Shown here: positions 46,190 through 59,400 of the stretch, piece by piece | Numbering within the stretch: the stretch's first letter is position 1 | Layout: the number at the start of each line of letters is the position of its first letter | Origin: Oryza sativa Japonica Group | Lineage: Eukaryota > Streptophyta > Magnoliopsida > Poales > Poaceae | Assembly: GCF_034140825.1 (NCBI RefSeq) | Contig: NC_089044.1 | Coordinates: 23,800,001 to 23,864,000 of the forward strand | Direction of reading: 5' to 3' | Length of the DNA stretch: 64,000 bases | The notes under the pieces: generated by a model | Told to the model about the DNA's origin: nothing | The model's input: the letters and a program-made list of their open reading frames with translations, nothing else | Database searches by the model: none | Position numbers and translations under genes: made by a program

Positions 46190-46220
46190 CCTCCTCCTCC
46201 TCCTCCTCCTCCTCCTCCTC
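46190..46220. repeat. CTC trinucleotide microsatellite
   Basis: About ten CTC units in a row. Confidence 0.85.
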
Positions 46221-48986
46221 CATGGAACGCATGGGGGGTCGGCTGCCGAGGCCACATGCAAGAAGGCAACGAAATGGACAGTGGTTAATGGGCTCAAGGA
46301 GTGGCGCGGCGGTGGGCGATGATGCTAAGGTTGACTTCGTGCATGGCTTTGGTCTCAGAGGCTGCATTCATGAGAGGGCAAAGGAGACAAGGTTAAGCAA
46401 ATAGGCTGCTGAGAGGCAAGGGATCCAACCTTTTGGGGTGTTGTGTCAAGCCTTGACGCCGTCAGCAACAAAGGCCTACCAGGACAAGCAAGAAGGGAAG
46501 CCTAGTAGCTAGGCCACCCTACCATATCTGCCACATGGGGACCTTCACCTCTGCATCATATGGTACCCTAACCAGAGTCTCCACCAATCAAGATTTATGT
46601 GCACCTCCTTCTATACATATCACTTGTACAAGTCACCAACATGAATGTCCACATTTCCTATAATGCCTATTTATTCCTCTTTGGTAGTTTTTCCTTGCTT
46701 ACCCTACCACACAGGTAGCCATACCACCTCCTAACATGTTGCTTTTTTGTTGTCCCTTGTGCTTGCCCCATCCATAAAACTGCCCATAAGACACCGCCAT
46801 AGTCTTGTAATCTTGTTACCATGTCATCTTAGCCTCCGTCAAATTCCATACGACCATCTACAGTGAACATTATGAAATGTAATCAAGAACATTAGTTGTT
46901 TACTGTGGTTGGCGATGATGGAGACACCATTGATCAAAATCTCCAACTTCCATTTTCAAGATTTTAGGCCTCACTTCAACGGCTTTTTGGAGTATGCCAA
47001 GTCAGGATGGGAATGGTTAGGATATGAATCGTGCCTAAACCATTTCCACTGAGTTTATGGATCCATGGTCTAACAAGGTCAATCCACTACGAGTTCATTA
47101 TATCGATAGATTATCCATGAACACCCAAATGGATCATCTGCATTACTAATAGACCAAAAAATTCGTATTACATGTAGGTAAAACTCGGACATACAATTTT
47201 TTTAAAACTCGTGCTCACACTATAAAAACTTATTGGATTTTATAGGAACGATTTATTATACAAAGCATGTGGGGCCCATAATGGGTTACCTGTATCCATT
47301 GGATAATACACTCCCTCCGTCCAATACATGTGAGGCCCACAGTGTAGCAGTGCGCAGCTTGGAGCTAGGGAGGTCATGTGCGCAACCATCGCCATGGCTG
47401 CGGCACTCCGGAATTACTAATTGGACGCCTGTTGCTAGGATTGTGCAAGTTCTAATGGTTTGATCCGTTTACATTTTGGAGTGATTCTAAAGATTCATTA
47501 GAGTAAATTTAAGGATCGATTCAATTTATAAGTGGATTGACCCTAGCCATTCCCATCCTGATTCTCAAGGTACTACAAACATCTCCTTAAGAAACTACAA
47601 AGGAAACCCTAGATCAATGAGCAGCATAAAGTGTCTGAAATCCCATTAAACCTCATCGAACGATTATTTGGCAGTCTCATATACCCTTTTTTTAAAGGCA
47701 ATACTCAATGCCCGTACACAATAGACTATACGGGTTGCCTACCAAAGTTTGAATTTCAATGTTCAACTAATTCCACTATGAGTCACATATTCCCCTAGGA
47801 TTAGATCGATCCTAGGTAGACTATAGGTACGGGCATGTTCGCTTTCCGCAGGACTCCGCATACACACAAAAGGCTTTCAGGTCTATCCAATCTCTTTTTA
47901 GTTGTCCACGGTATAGGATTAAAGCAATGAATAAGCAATAAAAGCTCACATCCTGTTTTGCAATATCCATTGTGAGGGAAGGTAACAATAACTATCAACT
48001 ATTTGTGCTACTTCCTTTAGGAAGCCAAAAAATATATTATTTATATAGTGTTTACAGGCAGATGCGTTAAAAAATAATGTAGCAGTTAACCGTTGCAATT
48101 CCTGTTGCGGCAACGTTGTCGCTTTATCCTTAAAGAACAGAGACACAAGTAAGGAAATTTTCATGCGTTTCATCAAACTTCACTAGAGAGAATGGATCCA
48201 TCCATCCAATAGAGGTGCGGACCAGAAGCGAAGGCCACGCCTCCCGCCGTCCCGCGGCCTAGGCAGCCTCCACGATGATGCAGATGTGGAGAGGCCGCGG
48301 CTGCGTCTTTAGAGGGGATTAAAAAGATTTTCTGCCATACTTAATGTAAGCCGTTGACATTGCATATTCGATGACTTGTGAGAACGCTTTTTTTTTAAAA
48401 AAAACAGAGTTTGCTCCACAAATAGAATGGGTGCAAGCGGTGTGCGTTGACAAACAGAAACATGGACATGGCATTCATGCGCAACTGGAGCAACTAATTA
48501 TGTAGCGAGTTGTGTGCGGGCGATTTTGACCTTGGATTGTTATCGTTACAACTGGATCCTAGTGGCTTGTTAATTAGTGCCATTTCCCTTAAACCTGGCC
48601 TATCGGAGGAGGAAGCAGAGAGAATCGACGGAAGTGTAGCTATCGATTCTGATAGCGTGCAGTACGTGTTGTTGACAAGTGAAGCGCCCTTGTTTGGTGT
48701 TATATATAAGTGAGTAAACTAAGTTGGACTTTGCGAAAACGAAATAAATGGAGTTTTGTATAATCTGGTCGCCATCAGAGAAAACGACGAGTGTGTATAA
48801 TATACTGTACTACTCTATGATGTACGCATGCAGCTGGAATATAGCTAGCTAGTGGATGACTGGGTCAAAAGAAGAGAAGATTCCGTGCTCAACTACCCAA
48901 TCACTCCAAATTAAGCTCGCATCGCATCGCATCTATGACTGGAGAGTGTATCTTTGCTTGCATCGCATATATGGTCATTATACGTG

Positions 48987-48994
48987 TATAAATA
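48987..48994 (+). promoter_or_regulatory. Likely TATA box of DUR3
   Basis: TATAAATA lies 126-133 bases before the DUR3 ATG (49120), a fitting distance for a short 5' leader with transcription starting about 30 bases downstream. Confidence 0.6.
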
Positions 48995-49119
48995 CGCGCC
49001 TAATAGGCTAGGCACACATCTCTGATCTGCTAGCTAGTACAGTACATATCCATCTATCCGTCTGTTAGAGTAAAAATTCCCCATTTAATTAGGATCGATC
49101 GATTGGATTGAAGCTGGCG

Positions 49120-51477
49120 ATGGCGAGCGGCGTGTGCCCTCCTGCGGAGCTGGGGTTCGGGGCGGAGTACTACTCGGTGGTGAACGGGGTGTGCAGCCGC
49201 GCCGGCAGCTACTTCGGCGGAAGGCCGGTGCTCACGCAGGCCGTCGGGTACGCCGTCGTGCTCGGCTTCGGCGCCTTCTTCGCGCTCTTCACCTCCTTCC
49301 TGGTTAGCCTCCGATCCTTCGGCCTCTCCTCTCTTGAGATCGATCGATCGATCGATCGCAGAGATATGATTAATTAATTTGTGGCTACTACCTACGTACG
49401 TATGCATATATATATAGGTGTGGCTTGAGAAGCGTTACGTCGGGTCGCAGCACACGTCGGAGTGGTTCAACACGGCGGGGCGCAGCGTGAAGACGGGTCT
49501 GATCGCCAGCGTGATCGTGTCGCAGTGGACCTGGGCCGCCACCATCCTGCAGAGCTCGAACGTGGCATGGCAGTACGGGGTGAGCGGGCCATTCTGGTAC
49601 GCCAGCGGCGCCACCATCCAGGTGCTCCTCTTCGGCGTGATGGCCATCGAGATCAAGCGCAAGGCCCCCAACGCCCACACCGTCTGCGAGATCGTCCGCG
49701 CCCGATGGGGCACCCCCGCCCACCTCGTCTTCCTCACCTTCTGCCTCCTCACCAACGTCATCGTCACCGCCATGCTCCTCCTTGGCGGCTCCGCCGTCGT
49801 CAACGCCCTCACCGGAGTCAACGTCTACGCCGCCAGCTTCCTCATCCCGCTCGGCGTCGTCGTCTACACACTCGCCGGCGGCCTCAAGGCCACCTTCCTC
49901 GCCAGCTACATCCACTCCGTCGTCGTGCACGCGGTGCTCGTCGTCTTCGTCTTCCTCGTCTACACCTCCAGCTCCAAACTCGGGAGCCCGCGTGTGGTGT
50001 ATGATCGCCTCATGGCCGTCGCCAGCGCCGCGCGCGACTGCTCCGCCGACCTCTCGCGCAACGGCCAGGCGTGCGGCCCCGTCGCCGGCAACTTCAAGGG
50101 CTCCTACCTCACCATGCTCAGCTCGGGGGGGCTCGTCTTCGGCATCATCAACATCGTCGGCAACTTTGGAACGGTGTTCGTAGACAACGTACGTACCCAA
50201 ACGTACGTAGTACTAATAATTATCTTGGATCGTCAATTAATTACAAGTAATTTAATTTGCTGCAGGGCTACTGGATGAGCGCCATCGCCGCCCGGCCATC
50301 CTCCACCCACAAGGGCTACCTGCTGGGCGGCCTCGTGTGGTTCGCCGTTCCCTTCTCGCTGGCCACCTCGCTCGGCCTCGGCGCGCTCGCCCTGGACCTC
50401 CCGCTCACCGCCGCCGAGGCAGCCAAGGGCCTGGTGCCCCCGGCCACCGCAACAGCGCTCATGGGCAAGTCCGGCTCCGTCCTGCTACTCACCATGCTCT
50501 TCATGGCCGTCACATCCGCCGGCTCCGCCGAGCTGGTGGCCGTCTCCTCCCTCTGCACCTACGACATCTACCGGACGTACCTCAACCCGGGCGCCTCCGG
50601 CAAGCAGATACTCCGCGTGTCGAGGGCCGTCGTGCTCGGCTTCGGCTGCTTCATGGGGGTCCTCGCCGTGGTGCTCAACGTGGCGGGGGTGTCCCTGGGG
50701 TGGATGTACCTGGCCATGGGAGTCATTGTGGGATCCGCAGTCATCCCCATCGCCCTGCTGCTGCTGTGGAGCAAGGCCAACGCGGTGGGCGCCATGGGCG
50801 GCGCGGTGTCCGGCTGCGCGCTGGGCGTGGCCGTGTGGCTCACGGTGGCCAAGGTGCAGTACGGGCGCGTGAACCTGGACACCACAGGTCGGAACGCGCC
50901 GATGCTGGCGGGCAACCTGGTGTCCATCCTGGTGGGCGGGGCGGTGCACGCGGCGTGCAGCCTGCTGCGCCCGCAGCACTACGACTGGGGGACCAGCCGG
51001 GAGATGATCACCACGGTGGAGAGCGTGCATGCCGCGCTGGACGACGAGCTCAAGGAGGAGCGCCTGGTGCACGCCAAGCGTTGGATCGTCAGGTGGGGCC
51101 TCGTCTTCACCGCCGTCATCGTCGTGGCGTGGCCTGCGCTGTCTCTGCCGGCGAGGAGGTACAGCCTTGGCTACTTCACGCTGTGGGCCGCGGTGGCGAT
51201 CGCGTGGGGGACTGTGGGCTCGGTCGTCATCATCCTTCTGCCGGTGGCCGAGAGCTGGACCACCATCACCAAGGTCTGCGCCGGCATGTTCACCAACGAC
51301 GCTGTGTACGACCGCCTCGACGACGTCAACCTCCGCCTCCGCGCCATCATGGGCGCCATGCCCGAGGCTGAGAAGCGCTACCGCCAGCTACACGAGACGG
51401 AGATGCACCCTGCCGGAACCCATCCGGCCAACGACGACGACGACGACAATAATAATAATCAGATGATGCACTCCTGA
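49120..51477 (+). CDS. DUR3: High-affinity urea/proton symporter DUR3
   Basis: Plasma-membrane sodium/solute-symporter-family protein that imports urea with protons, mainly in roots. Three exons, GT/AG, phase 0 at both introns: 49120-49302, 49418-50188 and 50266-51477. They give 721 residues, which agrees with the length I recall for rice DUR3. The protein is very hydrophobic with about 15 membrane segments. Blocks such as [42 protein letters not shown] and [25 protein letters not shown] are characteristic of DUR3. A long hydrophilic loop ([22 protein letters not shown]) precedes the last segments, and the C-terminus is acidic (DDDDDNNNN). The ATG chosen is the first in frame after the TATA box; a TTG a few codons upstream is not a plant start. 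Confidence 0.96.
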
Positions 51478-53447
51478 TTCCATCCAATCATCCATCCATC
51501 CATCCATAGACTAATTAAGATTTCTACGTACTACATACTACTCGTACGTACACTTTTTATATACACACATATATGTATGGAGAGCCCATATAATTAAAAA
51601 AGAGTGTGCATCAGCAGCGTGTGCATGATAGTGAACACGTTTTGTGTATACTACAAAATAACCGATGTTTCTCGTTAGCTGATATGTTGGTTGATAATAA
51701 ACAGGCAGCCTACGTCATCTTCATCTTCTTATCGTTACAAGCAAAAAAAAAATATGGCCATGACATCGAGGATGGATTCTAATCTCTTAAATGGATTCTA
51801 ATCTCTTAAGTAGACGTACACCAATTTCTTGTATATCAACTAAATAATTATGATTTTTTAATAAAAATATAAGATAGATTAATGTGTAAGTGTACGAGAC
51901 TTGCGAAGTGGCAAGAGTGTTGGGATGTATTCCTTGGGCAAAGATCAATAAAACTCTTATTGACAGCATTTGTTCTCCCTACAATAGCATGTCTTGATTA
52001 TCTATGGGTACAGAACTATTATTATCCATTCAATCTCTCCTATATCTCCTGTAATCACTAACAGAAGATGCATATCTTTCGCCATCTTAATAAGTTCTGA
52101 GCTGTGATCTAACTTGACTGATAAGTGATGGCAAGTTTAAGTAGCTTTTCAGAATACCGCTAGGAGAGTGATGGGCCTGAACTTGCTGGGAACCAGAAAT
52201 CAGAATTGGATATGTGACAGCAGTCTGCCAGTCTCTGTGCAAGCGTGTTGACAATAAGACGGTGCCAAACTTGCTGGGAACAAGAAATCAGAATTGATAT
52301 GCGAGCATGTAACCTGAATACATGTCATGTAACAAGAAATAGGGAAGGAAAAACTCTGTTGCTATAGGTTCTGATGTAGATTTAACGACAGGATTGGGTA
52401 AAAAAAGAACCTCCAATCCAATAAACTGAATCTATTCAGAATAACATGTACCGTCAGAAGTGCCAATCAACCGATTGGGATGTCAGGAGTATTTCATTCA
52501 ATTCAGGAGTCAGGAGCAACCAAGCCAAGAGACCAGATCAATCATAGTTCAGATTCAAGATAACTGTACTGTATAAAATATCAATGAACGCTCCAACCAG
52601 ATCAATCATGAATATTCATGAATGAATGACATTAATATTGAAAACCAACACTCACAACATGCAACGGATAGAAGTGTTGATGTTCTCACCAACCTGGTAC
52701 ATGTCGAAAAGAGGTGCTGAGCTTGATGCACCAATCGCACCAACCACATGTAATAGAAGCGGGCCACTTACTGACATGAGCTGTCAAACTGAAATTACCA
52801 AGGGCCATTCATCATATCAACATTCAACATTACATAAGTAGGGCAGTAGCAAACATTCAGGAGTGGCTCGAACCTTCTCAATTGATAAAAAAGTGAGTAC
52901 ACTTCCTGGAACCAGAAGATGCAAAGTTACAATGCAACTGTCATACACCAGACTTTCTGCAGAAGATATTCAGGAAGTTATCATCTTAGCAGCTGCCAAA
53001 GTTCTAATGAAATGCGTGTGTGTGTGTGTGTGCATGCTGCGAGTTACAGATACGAAACCGGTTATATCTAGCAGGAAAAGGAAAGGCTTATATGATCAGT
53101 GAAATCTTAGTTACAAGATTTACAATTACATTCTTATTAATTTCTTGGTCTTTGAGGCTTAAGCCTTTTGAGTTCGAAACAGCAAATCATGGTTGTGAGA
53201 TCAAGGAATTGAATCGCTTCCATCTCCAACAACACCCCTGAATCACCATCTTCCTCGATGTTCAGCAAACTGAAATTCGACGCAAGTAGCAACTAGGCCA
53301 GACATAGGGTTGGTAGTGCTCACAATTCCGCCAACTTGTTTATGAACCTCCTCTCAGTTCTTCGCTAACTTTCACATCTGAGCATTCATGCAACAAAATC
53401 ACAAGATCCTTTGAGAGGCTTTGCAACCTACTGGAATCTGTAGCTCT
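51478..53447. other. Convergent flanks of DUR3 and the YAE1-like gene
   Basis: No gene is seen. The left part is the DUR3 3' UTR. A direct repeat of about 40 bp around AACTTGCTGGGAAC(C/A)AGAAA occurs at 52176 and 52267. A GT microsatellite lies at about 53017-53032. The right part may be 3' UTR of the YAE1-like gene on the minus strand. Confidence 0.5.
53017..53032. repeat. GT microsatellite
   Basis: About eight GT units. Confidence 0.8.
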
Positions 53448-56400
53448 CTATAATGTTGCATCTGGTTCCTCTGATGAATGGCTACTCTGAAGAATGCTCT
53501 CATGAAACATCTGAAGTGCGTCTTCTGCTGAAATTTCTTGCACAGAATTATTCAGTTCTTGGAGTTGTCCTCTGCACTGGACATTGGGCAACAATTTTTC
53601 TTTCAAGCTGTCAGGGAGACTAGCTAATGCACTGTTTTAAGGACAATAAACAGAAAACAGAATCAATAAGGATGCTACAAGCGGCTGCGTACAAGAACTA
53701 TACTTGGAATGGCAAATATCCATTTTAACCTGGTAATCCCACGAACAAGACCCCACTTATAGCCAACATGCACAGATTGCCCAAACCCAACATTGAACCC
53801 CTCTTGGGCGATGTCCTTCTGTCCTTCTGCTATACCATCCCTGTATCCCATCTAAAGGAAAAATGGAAAGATTACTTTACACATTCTGGTCCAAACACAA
53901 GTTTCACAAATCATAACTAAAGAAATATATTGCAGTAAAGATGATTTAAATGGAACATAACAATTTCACAGATTCCTTTAGGAATAGGGCAAAGTTCCCA
54001 TAATCAAATTGCTGCCTTAGGTTTATACCTTATGAAACTGGTTCTGCCTGTGAACCCACTCTCTGTCTAATGTGGATCCATGACCAGGAGAATCCGAAAC
54101 ATCATCCCATACATCATCATCAGCAATAGCATCATCATCAACCGAATTGCCTGAACAAAACACACGCAAATCAACTTATTGTAGTACCTTTGCTTTGTAT
54201 TATCAACAAGCACAACCATCATTTGATCACAGGTTGCTTTGTAAGCAGTTCAAATATATAAACAGAGCTACATGATAGCAGGATGCAATTCTAGTGTGTA
54301 CATCCCAAGCAATGACAACTAACAAGTAGGCTAAGATAACATGTGCAGTGACACGAATCAGGCTGAGAGATTTCACTGTCCTTCGAAGCTGATGATGATA
54401 GGGTTGTCTATTGGATCACCTAGGTTTAGATCTAGTCGGGTGGTTCTATTTGCAATGGATGAACAACAATAGATGAATGAACAAAGAGGGAGTGAGAGGA
54501 TTTAGGGTTGTGACCAGTCGTTGTTGAGGAAGAGGAAGTCCGGCCGGCCATCGTCGTTGTCGTCGCGGGCTTGACGTGGACGGCGGCGACGATGTGCTCG
54601 GTTCCGATGGCGGTGATGCGGTTGCAGCAGCGACGGTGTCGACGACGAGGCGTGGCGCGGCGGTGGACTTCCCGTCACTGGCTGCGCCCCCTCGATCGGT
54701 TAGGGTTTATGGGGTGGAGTGGCGGCGGCGACGAACCTCGTTCCTTGTGTCGTTATGCCGTCCCGTCCTCCACCCCTCTTTATATGGCACAGTGTGACGG
54801 GGGCCCACCAGCCATTGGGCTGGGCGCCCCCGATCAGGGCGCGGGTCAAGGCCCCCTTGAGCCGTTGGGCTCAAGGGGAGGGAGATCCATCTAACATTCT
54901 CCCCCTTGATCTCACTATTTCCTTTAGCTTTTTCTATTCCATCACAGATTTACATATAGAGCATGTTTCATCGTCACGGTTAATTACCGATGGATTCGAC
55001 AGCCACTATACACATCTCTATTCAGAAACAGATACTTTAACTTTTGGGCCCTATAGTCCAGGATTCATAAGGCTTCCCTTAAAACCCATGCATGCTACAT
55101 GTTCCTTGAACATGTTGGGAGGTAGGCCTTTCATGAGCGGATCCGCGAGCATCCTTTCTGTTCTTATGTGCTCGAGACTGATTGTTTGATCCCGGACTTT
55201 GTCTTTCACAACATAGTACTTTATGTCAATGTGTTTGGCAGCACCACTTGACTAATTGTTGTGAGAGTACATTACTGTGGGTTCTTTATCGCAGTATAAC
55301 TTTAGTGGTTTCTCAATACTATCAACCACCTTTAAAACCGGGTATGAACTTCATTAGCCAGTTCACCTGCCCCGTAGCCTCATGGCATGCTATAAACTCG
55401 GCATACATGGTAGACCCTGCAGTGGTAGTATGTTTTGAGCTTTTCCATGAAATAGCTCCTACTGCCAGGGTAAACATGTATCCCCCGATGTTAACTTTGT
55501 ATTATCTTTTGCAAAGTCAGAATTCGAATACCCCACTATGTGGAGCGATTCTGATTTTCTGTAAGACAGCATGAGGCTTTTGTTCTTTGCAAATAATCTT
55601 TACTAATTCCAGTGCTCTAGGCCTGGATTACTTTGCAATCTGCCAAATAACCCGGTAACAAATGCCAAGTCAGGTCGTGTGCACACTTGAGCGTACTGTA
55701 GGCTTCCTACAGTTGACGCATATGGCTTTATTTTCATTTCATTGAGCTCATACTGATTTCTAGGACATTGTGATGCCCCATACTTTTCGCCTTTGACTAT
55801 AGGAGCAGGTGTAGCACTGCATATGTACATATTGAATTTCTTCAACACCTTTTCTATATATATGCCTTTTGAGAAAATCCCAATGCATACTTTGTTCTAT
55901 TTCGGTGAATCTCTATGCCCAAAACATATGAAGCCTCACCGAGGTCTTTCATGTCAAAGTTTGAGGACAAGAATTTCTTTATTTCCTGCAGTAGATTGAC
56001 ATCACTACTAGCCAGTAGAACGTCATCTACATACAGAATTAGGAAAATGAGTCTCCCATTCTTAACTTTGAATCAATACAGTTGTCCTCTACATTCTCTT
56101 GAAAACCCAAATTTCTTTATTGTTCCATCAAACTTCAAGTAGCATTGTCTCGAAGCTTTGCTTTAACCCATAAATGGATCTCTTTATACGGCATCCCATA
56201 TTTTCGTTTCATTTCATGACGAAACCTTTCGGTTGTGCCATGTATACTTTTTTTCTTCAAATCACCATTTAGAAATTCCATTTTTACATCCATCTGATGT
56301 AATTCCAAATCATAATGTGCCACTAGTGCCATTATAATCATAAAGGAATCTTTACAAGAGACTGGAGAAAAGTCTCATTGTAATCAATGCCTTCTCTTTG

Positions 56401-59400
56401 CGTGAAAACTTTTGCCACAAGTCGCACTTTAAACTTTTCTATATTCCCTCTGGAGTCATATTTGGTTTTGTAGACCCATTTACAGCCTACTGTTTTGGCT
56501 CCTTTAGGAATTTCTTCTAAATCCCAGACATCATTTAATTTCATTGATTTCATTTCATCTTTCATGGCTTCTCATGGCCTCTTCATATGAGATGGGATCA
56601 TCCTCCATATGCGACTCTTTCAGGCCTTCTAGGGGCCTCCTATTCTGGCACATTATCTGTTTGAGGCTGTTGCAGCTCCTCCTCTGATGTGGCAATAATT
56701 TCTGTTGAATCCTGTAGAACAGATTCCTCACTTTCATTCATTGTTGCCACAGGAGAGATAACAACAGGTGTTGGTACCGCAACGGCATGCATTGCTGGCA
56801 CAACATTAGCAGGTAGAGAGAAGAAAGGTTCCTGAGTCGACGGAGCGGGTACAGACACCCGCCTCTCCTCAAGATCAATTTCTCAAATTACCGAGCTCCC
56901 CCTAATCATTTCGTCTTCCAAGAAGACGGCGTGTCTCGTTTCTACAAACTTTGTATAACTGTTTAGACAGTAGAAACGATGACCCTTTGATCTTTCAGAA
57001 TAACCAATAAAATGGCAGCTTACTGTTTTGGGTTAAATACTTTATCCTTTGCAGGACTTCCCCACACACGGAGGATTCATAGCTCATACGGTGTTTTGGG
57101 CACCGATGCATTCTATACATTGTATGCATCGTTCTAAAACTGAGAACTCCAATGGAGGAAGAACTACATTCTTAACCAGTCTCTCAATTCTCCCCCTCGA
57201 AATATGGCATAAACAACAGTGCCATAATTTCGATGAGACATCAGAAGTTCGCTTTTCTTTTCTTTTGTCAACGAGGACACAACATTCACATTCTCAGAAA
57301 GAGATAACAAATAAAGCTGATCTTGCAACACAAGACCAATACATTCATTATTATACCATAGTTCACATTTGCCATTTCATATCTATCAGAATCCAATTTG
57401 GATACACTTATTATCAAGTTTCTTTGCAAAGAATGGACATAAAAACATCTGGAAGTAAAAGTGTGAAGCCATTCGCGAGTTCTAGGCGAAAATCTCCAAC
57501 AGCTTCAACTTTTGCTTCAACTCCATTAGCAACTCTAATGGATCTTTCACTTCTTTGCGTAGTCCTCATTGAACGGAATCCCTTTAAACAATTACACACA
57601 TGAATAGTTGCTCCAGAATAAATCCACCATGTGGATCTAGAATAACCAATCATAATGAGATTCTTTACAAATGTAATAATGTTCTCACCTTTCTTTGCCA
57701 TGATCACTGTCAGGAAGTCAGGATGATCTTTCTTGGAATGTCTTGTCTTCTTGCAGTGTAGACACTGATCTTGTCTCAACTGTAAACTGTTGTTTCTGAG
57801 GCAGATGCTGAGGCTGTTTTTCTTTTGAGGAGGGTGACCTGTGGCTCTTTTCCTTGTTATCTTTGACAAGGTTAATGGAGTCACCATTGGTCTCTTTGTG
57901 TCTTTCCTCCTCTTGCACACAATTAGAGATGAGCTCTTCAATATTCCAATTCTCTGTACTTATTTTGTAGTTGACAACAAGGTTGTCAAAGTTCTTTGGC
58001 AATGAGGACAAAACCAGATGGACCAGAAAGTCATCTGAGATGCCCAAATCTTTTTGCTTCAATTTGGAAGCCATGTTGCTCATCCTAAGAATGTGGTCTT
58101 TTACACCACCTCCATGGTACCTCTCTGTAAAAAGCTGCTTTATCAGCTGTGTCGCATAAAACTTTGAAGAACCAGTAAACTGGCTCTTTATACTTTCGAG
58201 GTATTTAGAGACAGTGTCATACTCTGGGATTGAGCCCAATATGGTTGGCTCAATCGTGTTCTTTACCGCAGCCAAACAATTCTTGTTGGCTGAAGACCAT
58301 TTCGCATGCTCAATGTCATACGACATGATGAGGGAAGCATTGTCCCTCTCTCTCTTTTGCCATTCAGCATCTGACTCTTTTTCACCTCTGAAAATTTCAG
58401 CAGGTTCTATAGGACATGGGGTAGTCAACACCCAGTCCACCTCTCCCAAGATAAAGGCAAGGTCGAGTTCTCTTTTCCATTCTTCGTAGTTATCTCCTTT
58501 CAGGGTCGGAATATCTTTAATGTAACCCATCAAGGAGTAGCCACCTGAGATAATCATGTATTGTGAGAACAAAATTAACATTAAAATTATTATGTATTAA
58601 GTCTACATCACCGTTGGGCAGAAAATAGACATAACACATAAAGCCATAACTATAACATTGCAATTATCAACGTTGGTCAGAAAAATTACAACATCATAGC
58701 ACATAATTAATGTTCCTAAAATTAAAATCTCCCGTTGGTTCGAAATTTAATTTTAGAAACACTAATTTTCATCAATTTCATCTATTTGCAGCGGAAGATC
58801 TATATACAATTCGTATAAACAATAACAAAACTCTGTTATTTACTCTCTGTAAAATTCTCCCGTTGGTTCAAATTTAAACAGAGGTAAAACATGCAAAAAC
58901 AATTCAAAATTCTATTGTAATTTGCATGAAAATATACAAAATACATGTTCAGAAGCATTTCTCACATTTATCTATTCTCTAAACAATTTTCACGTTGGTT
59001 CAAATTGCTTAGAAATAATCACAATAATTATACATAATTGAAAAAGCTTCTGAGAGGACCTATTATTAAACTCTTCTTTTCTTTTTCTTTCGGCCCCGAG
59101 GGACCTAAATTGAACTTTTCCGGCCTTTGCCGGTCGGTCCATGGCCACCTTGCGCACGGGCGAGCGCCCCCTCCCCTCCCCCAGGCCGCAACCTGGGCCT
59201 GGGCCGGGAAAGCCGCCGCCGCGCGCTCCCCACTTGGGCCGCTTTCGGCCCGGCCGCCGTCGGCCGTCCGATCGCTAGGGTTTCGATCGGACGGCCGGGC
59301 GCTAAGATCGGAGGGACAAAAACCCGACCCCAGCCGCCGGCCGGCCGAAACCCTAGCCTCTTCTCTCTTGCGGGCGGGTGCGGCCGCGCCGAGTGGCGTC

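Larger units (their letters stand above)
45309..49119. other. Intergenic region between CDKE and DUR3
   Basis: CDKE and DUR3 are transcribed away from each other, so both promoters lie in these 3.8 kb. I see no gene. There is a CTC microsatellite at about 46190-46220, GC-rich low-complexity sequence at 46080-46500, and an isolated Stowaway-like terminus near 47311 (CTCCCTCCGTCC) without a partner. A short ORF at 48510-48713 has no recognised domain. Confidence 0.5.

Noticed and set aside
49388-51072. Long ORFs on both strands over DUR3
   Set aside because: Shadow frames in a strongly GC-biased coding region; the DUR3 frame alone shows family motifs.
54571-54894. 107-codon plus-strand ORF, also present at 60062-60385
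   Set aside because: It is the same LTR sequence twice, on the strand opposite to the element.
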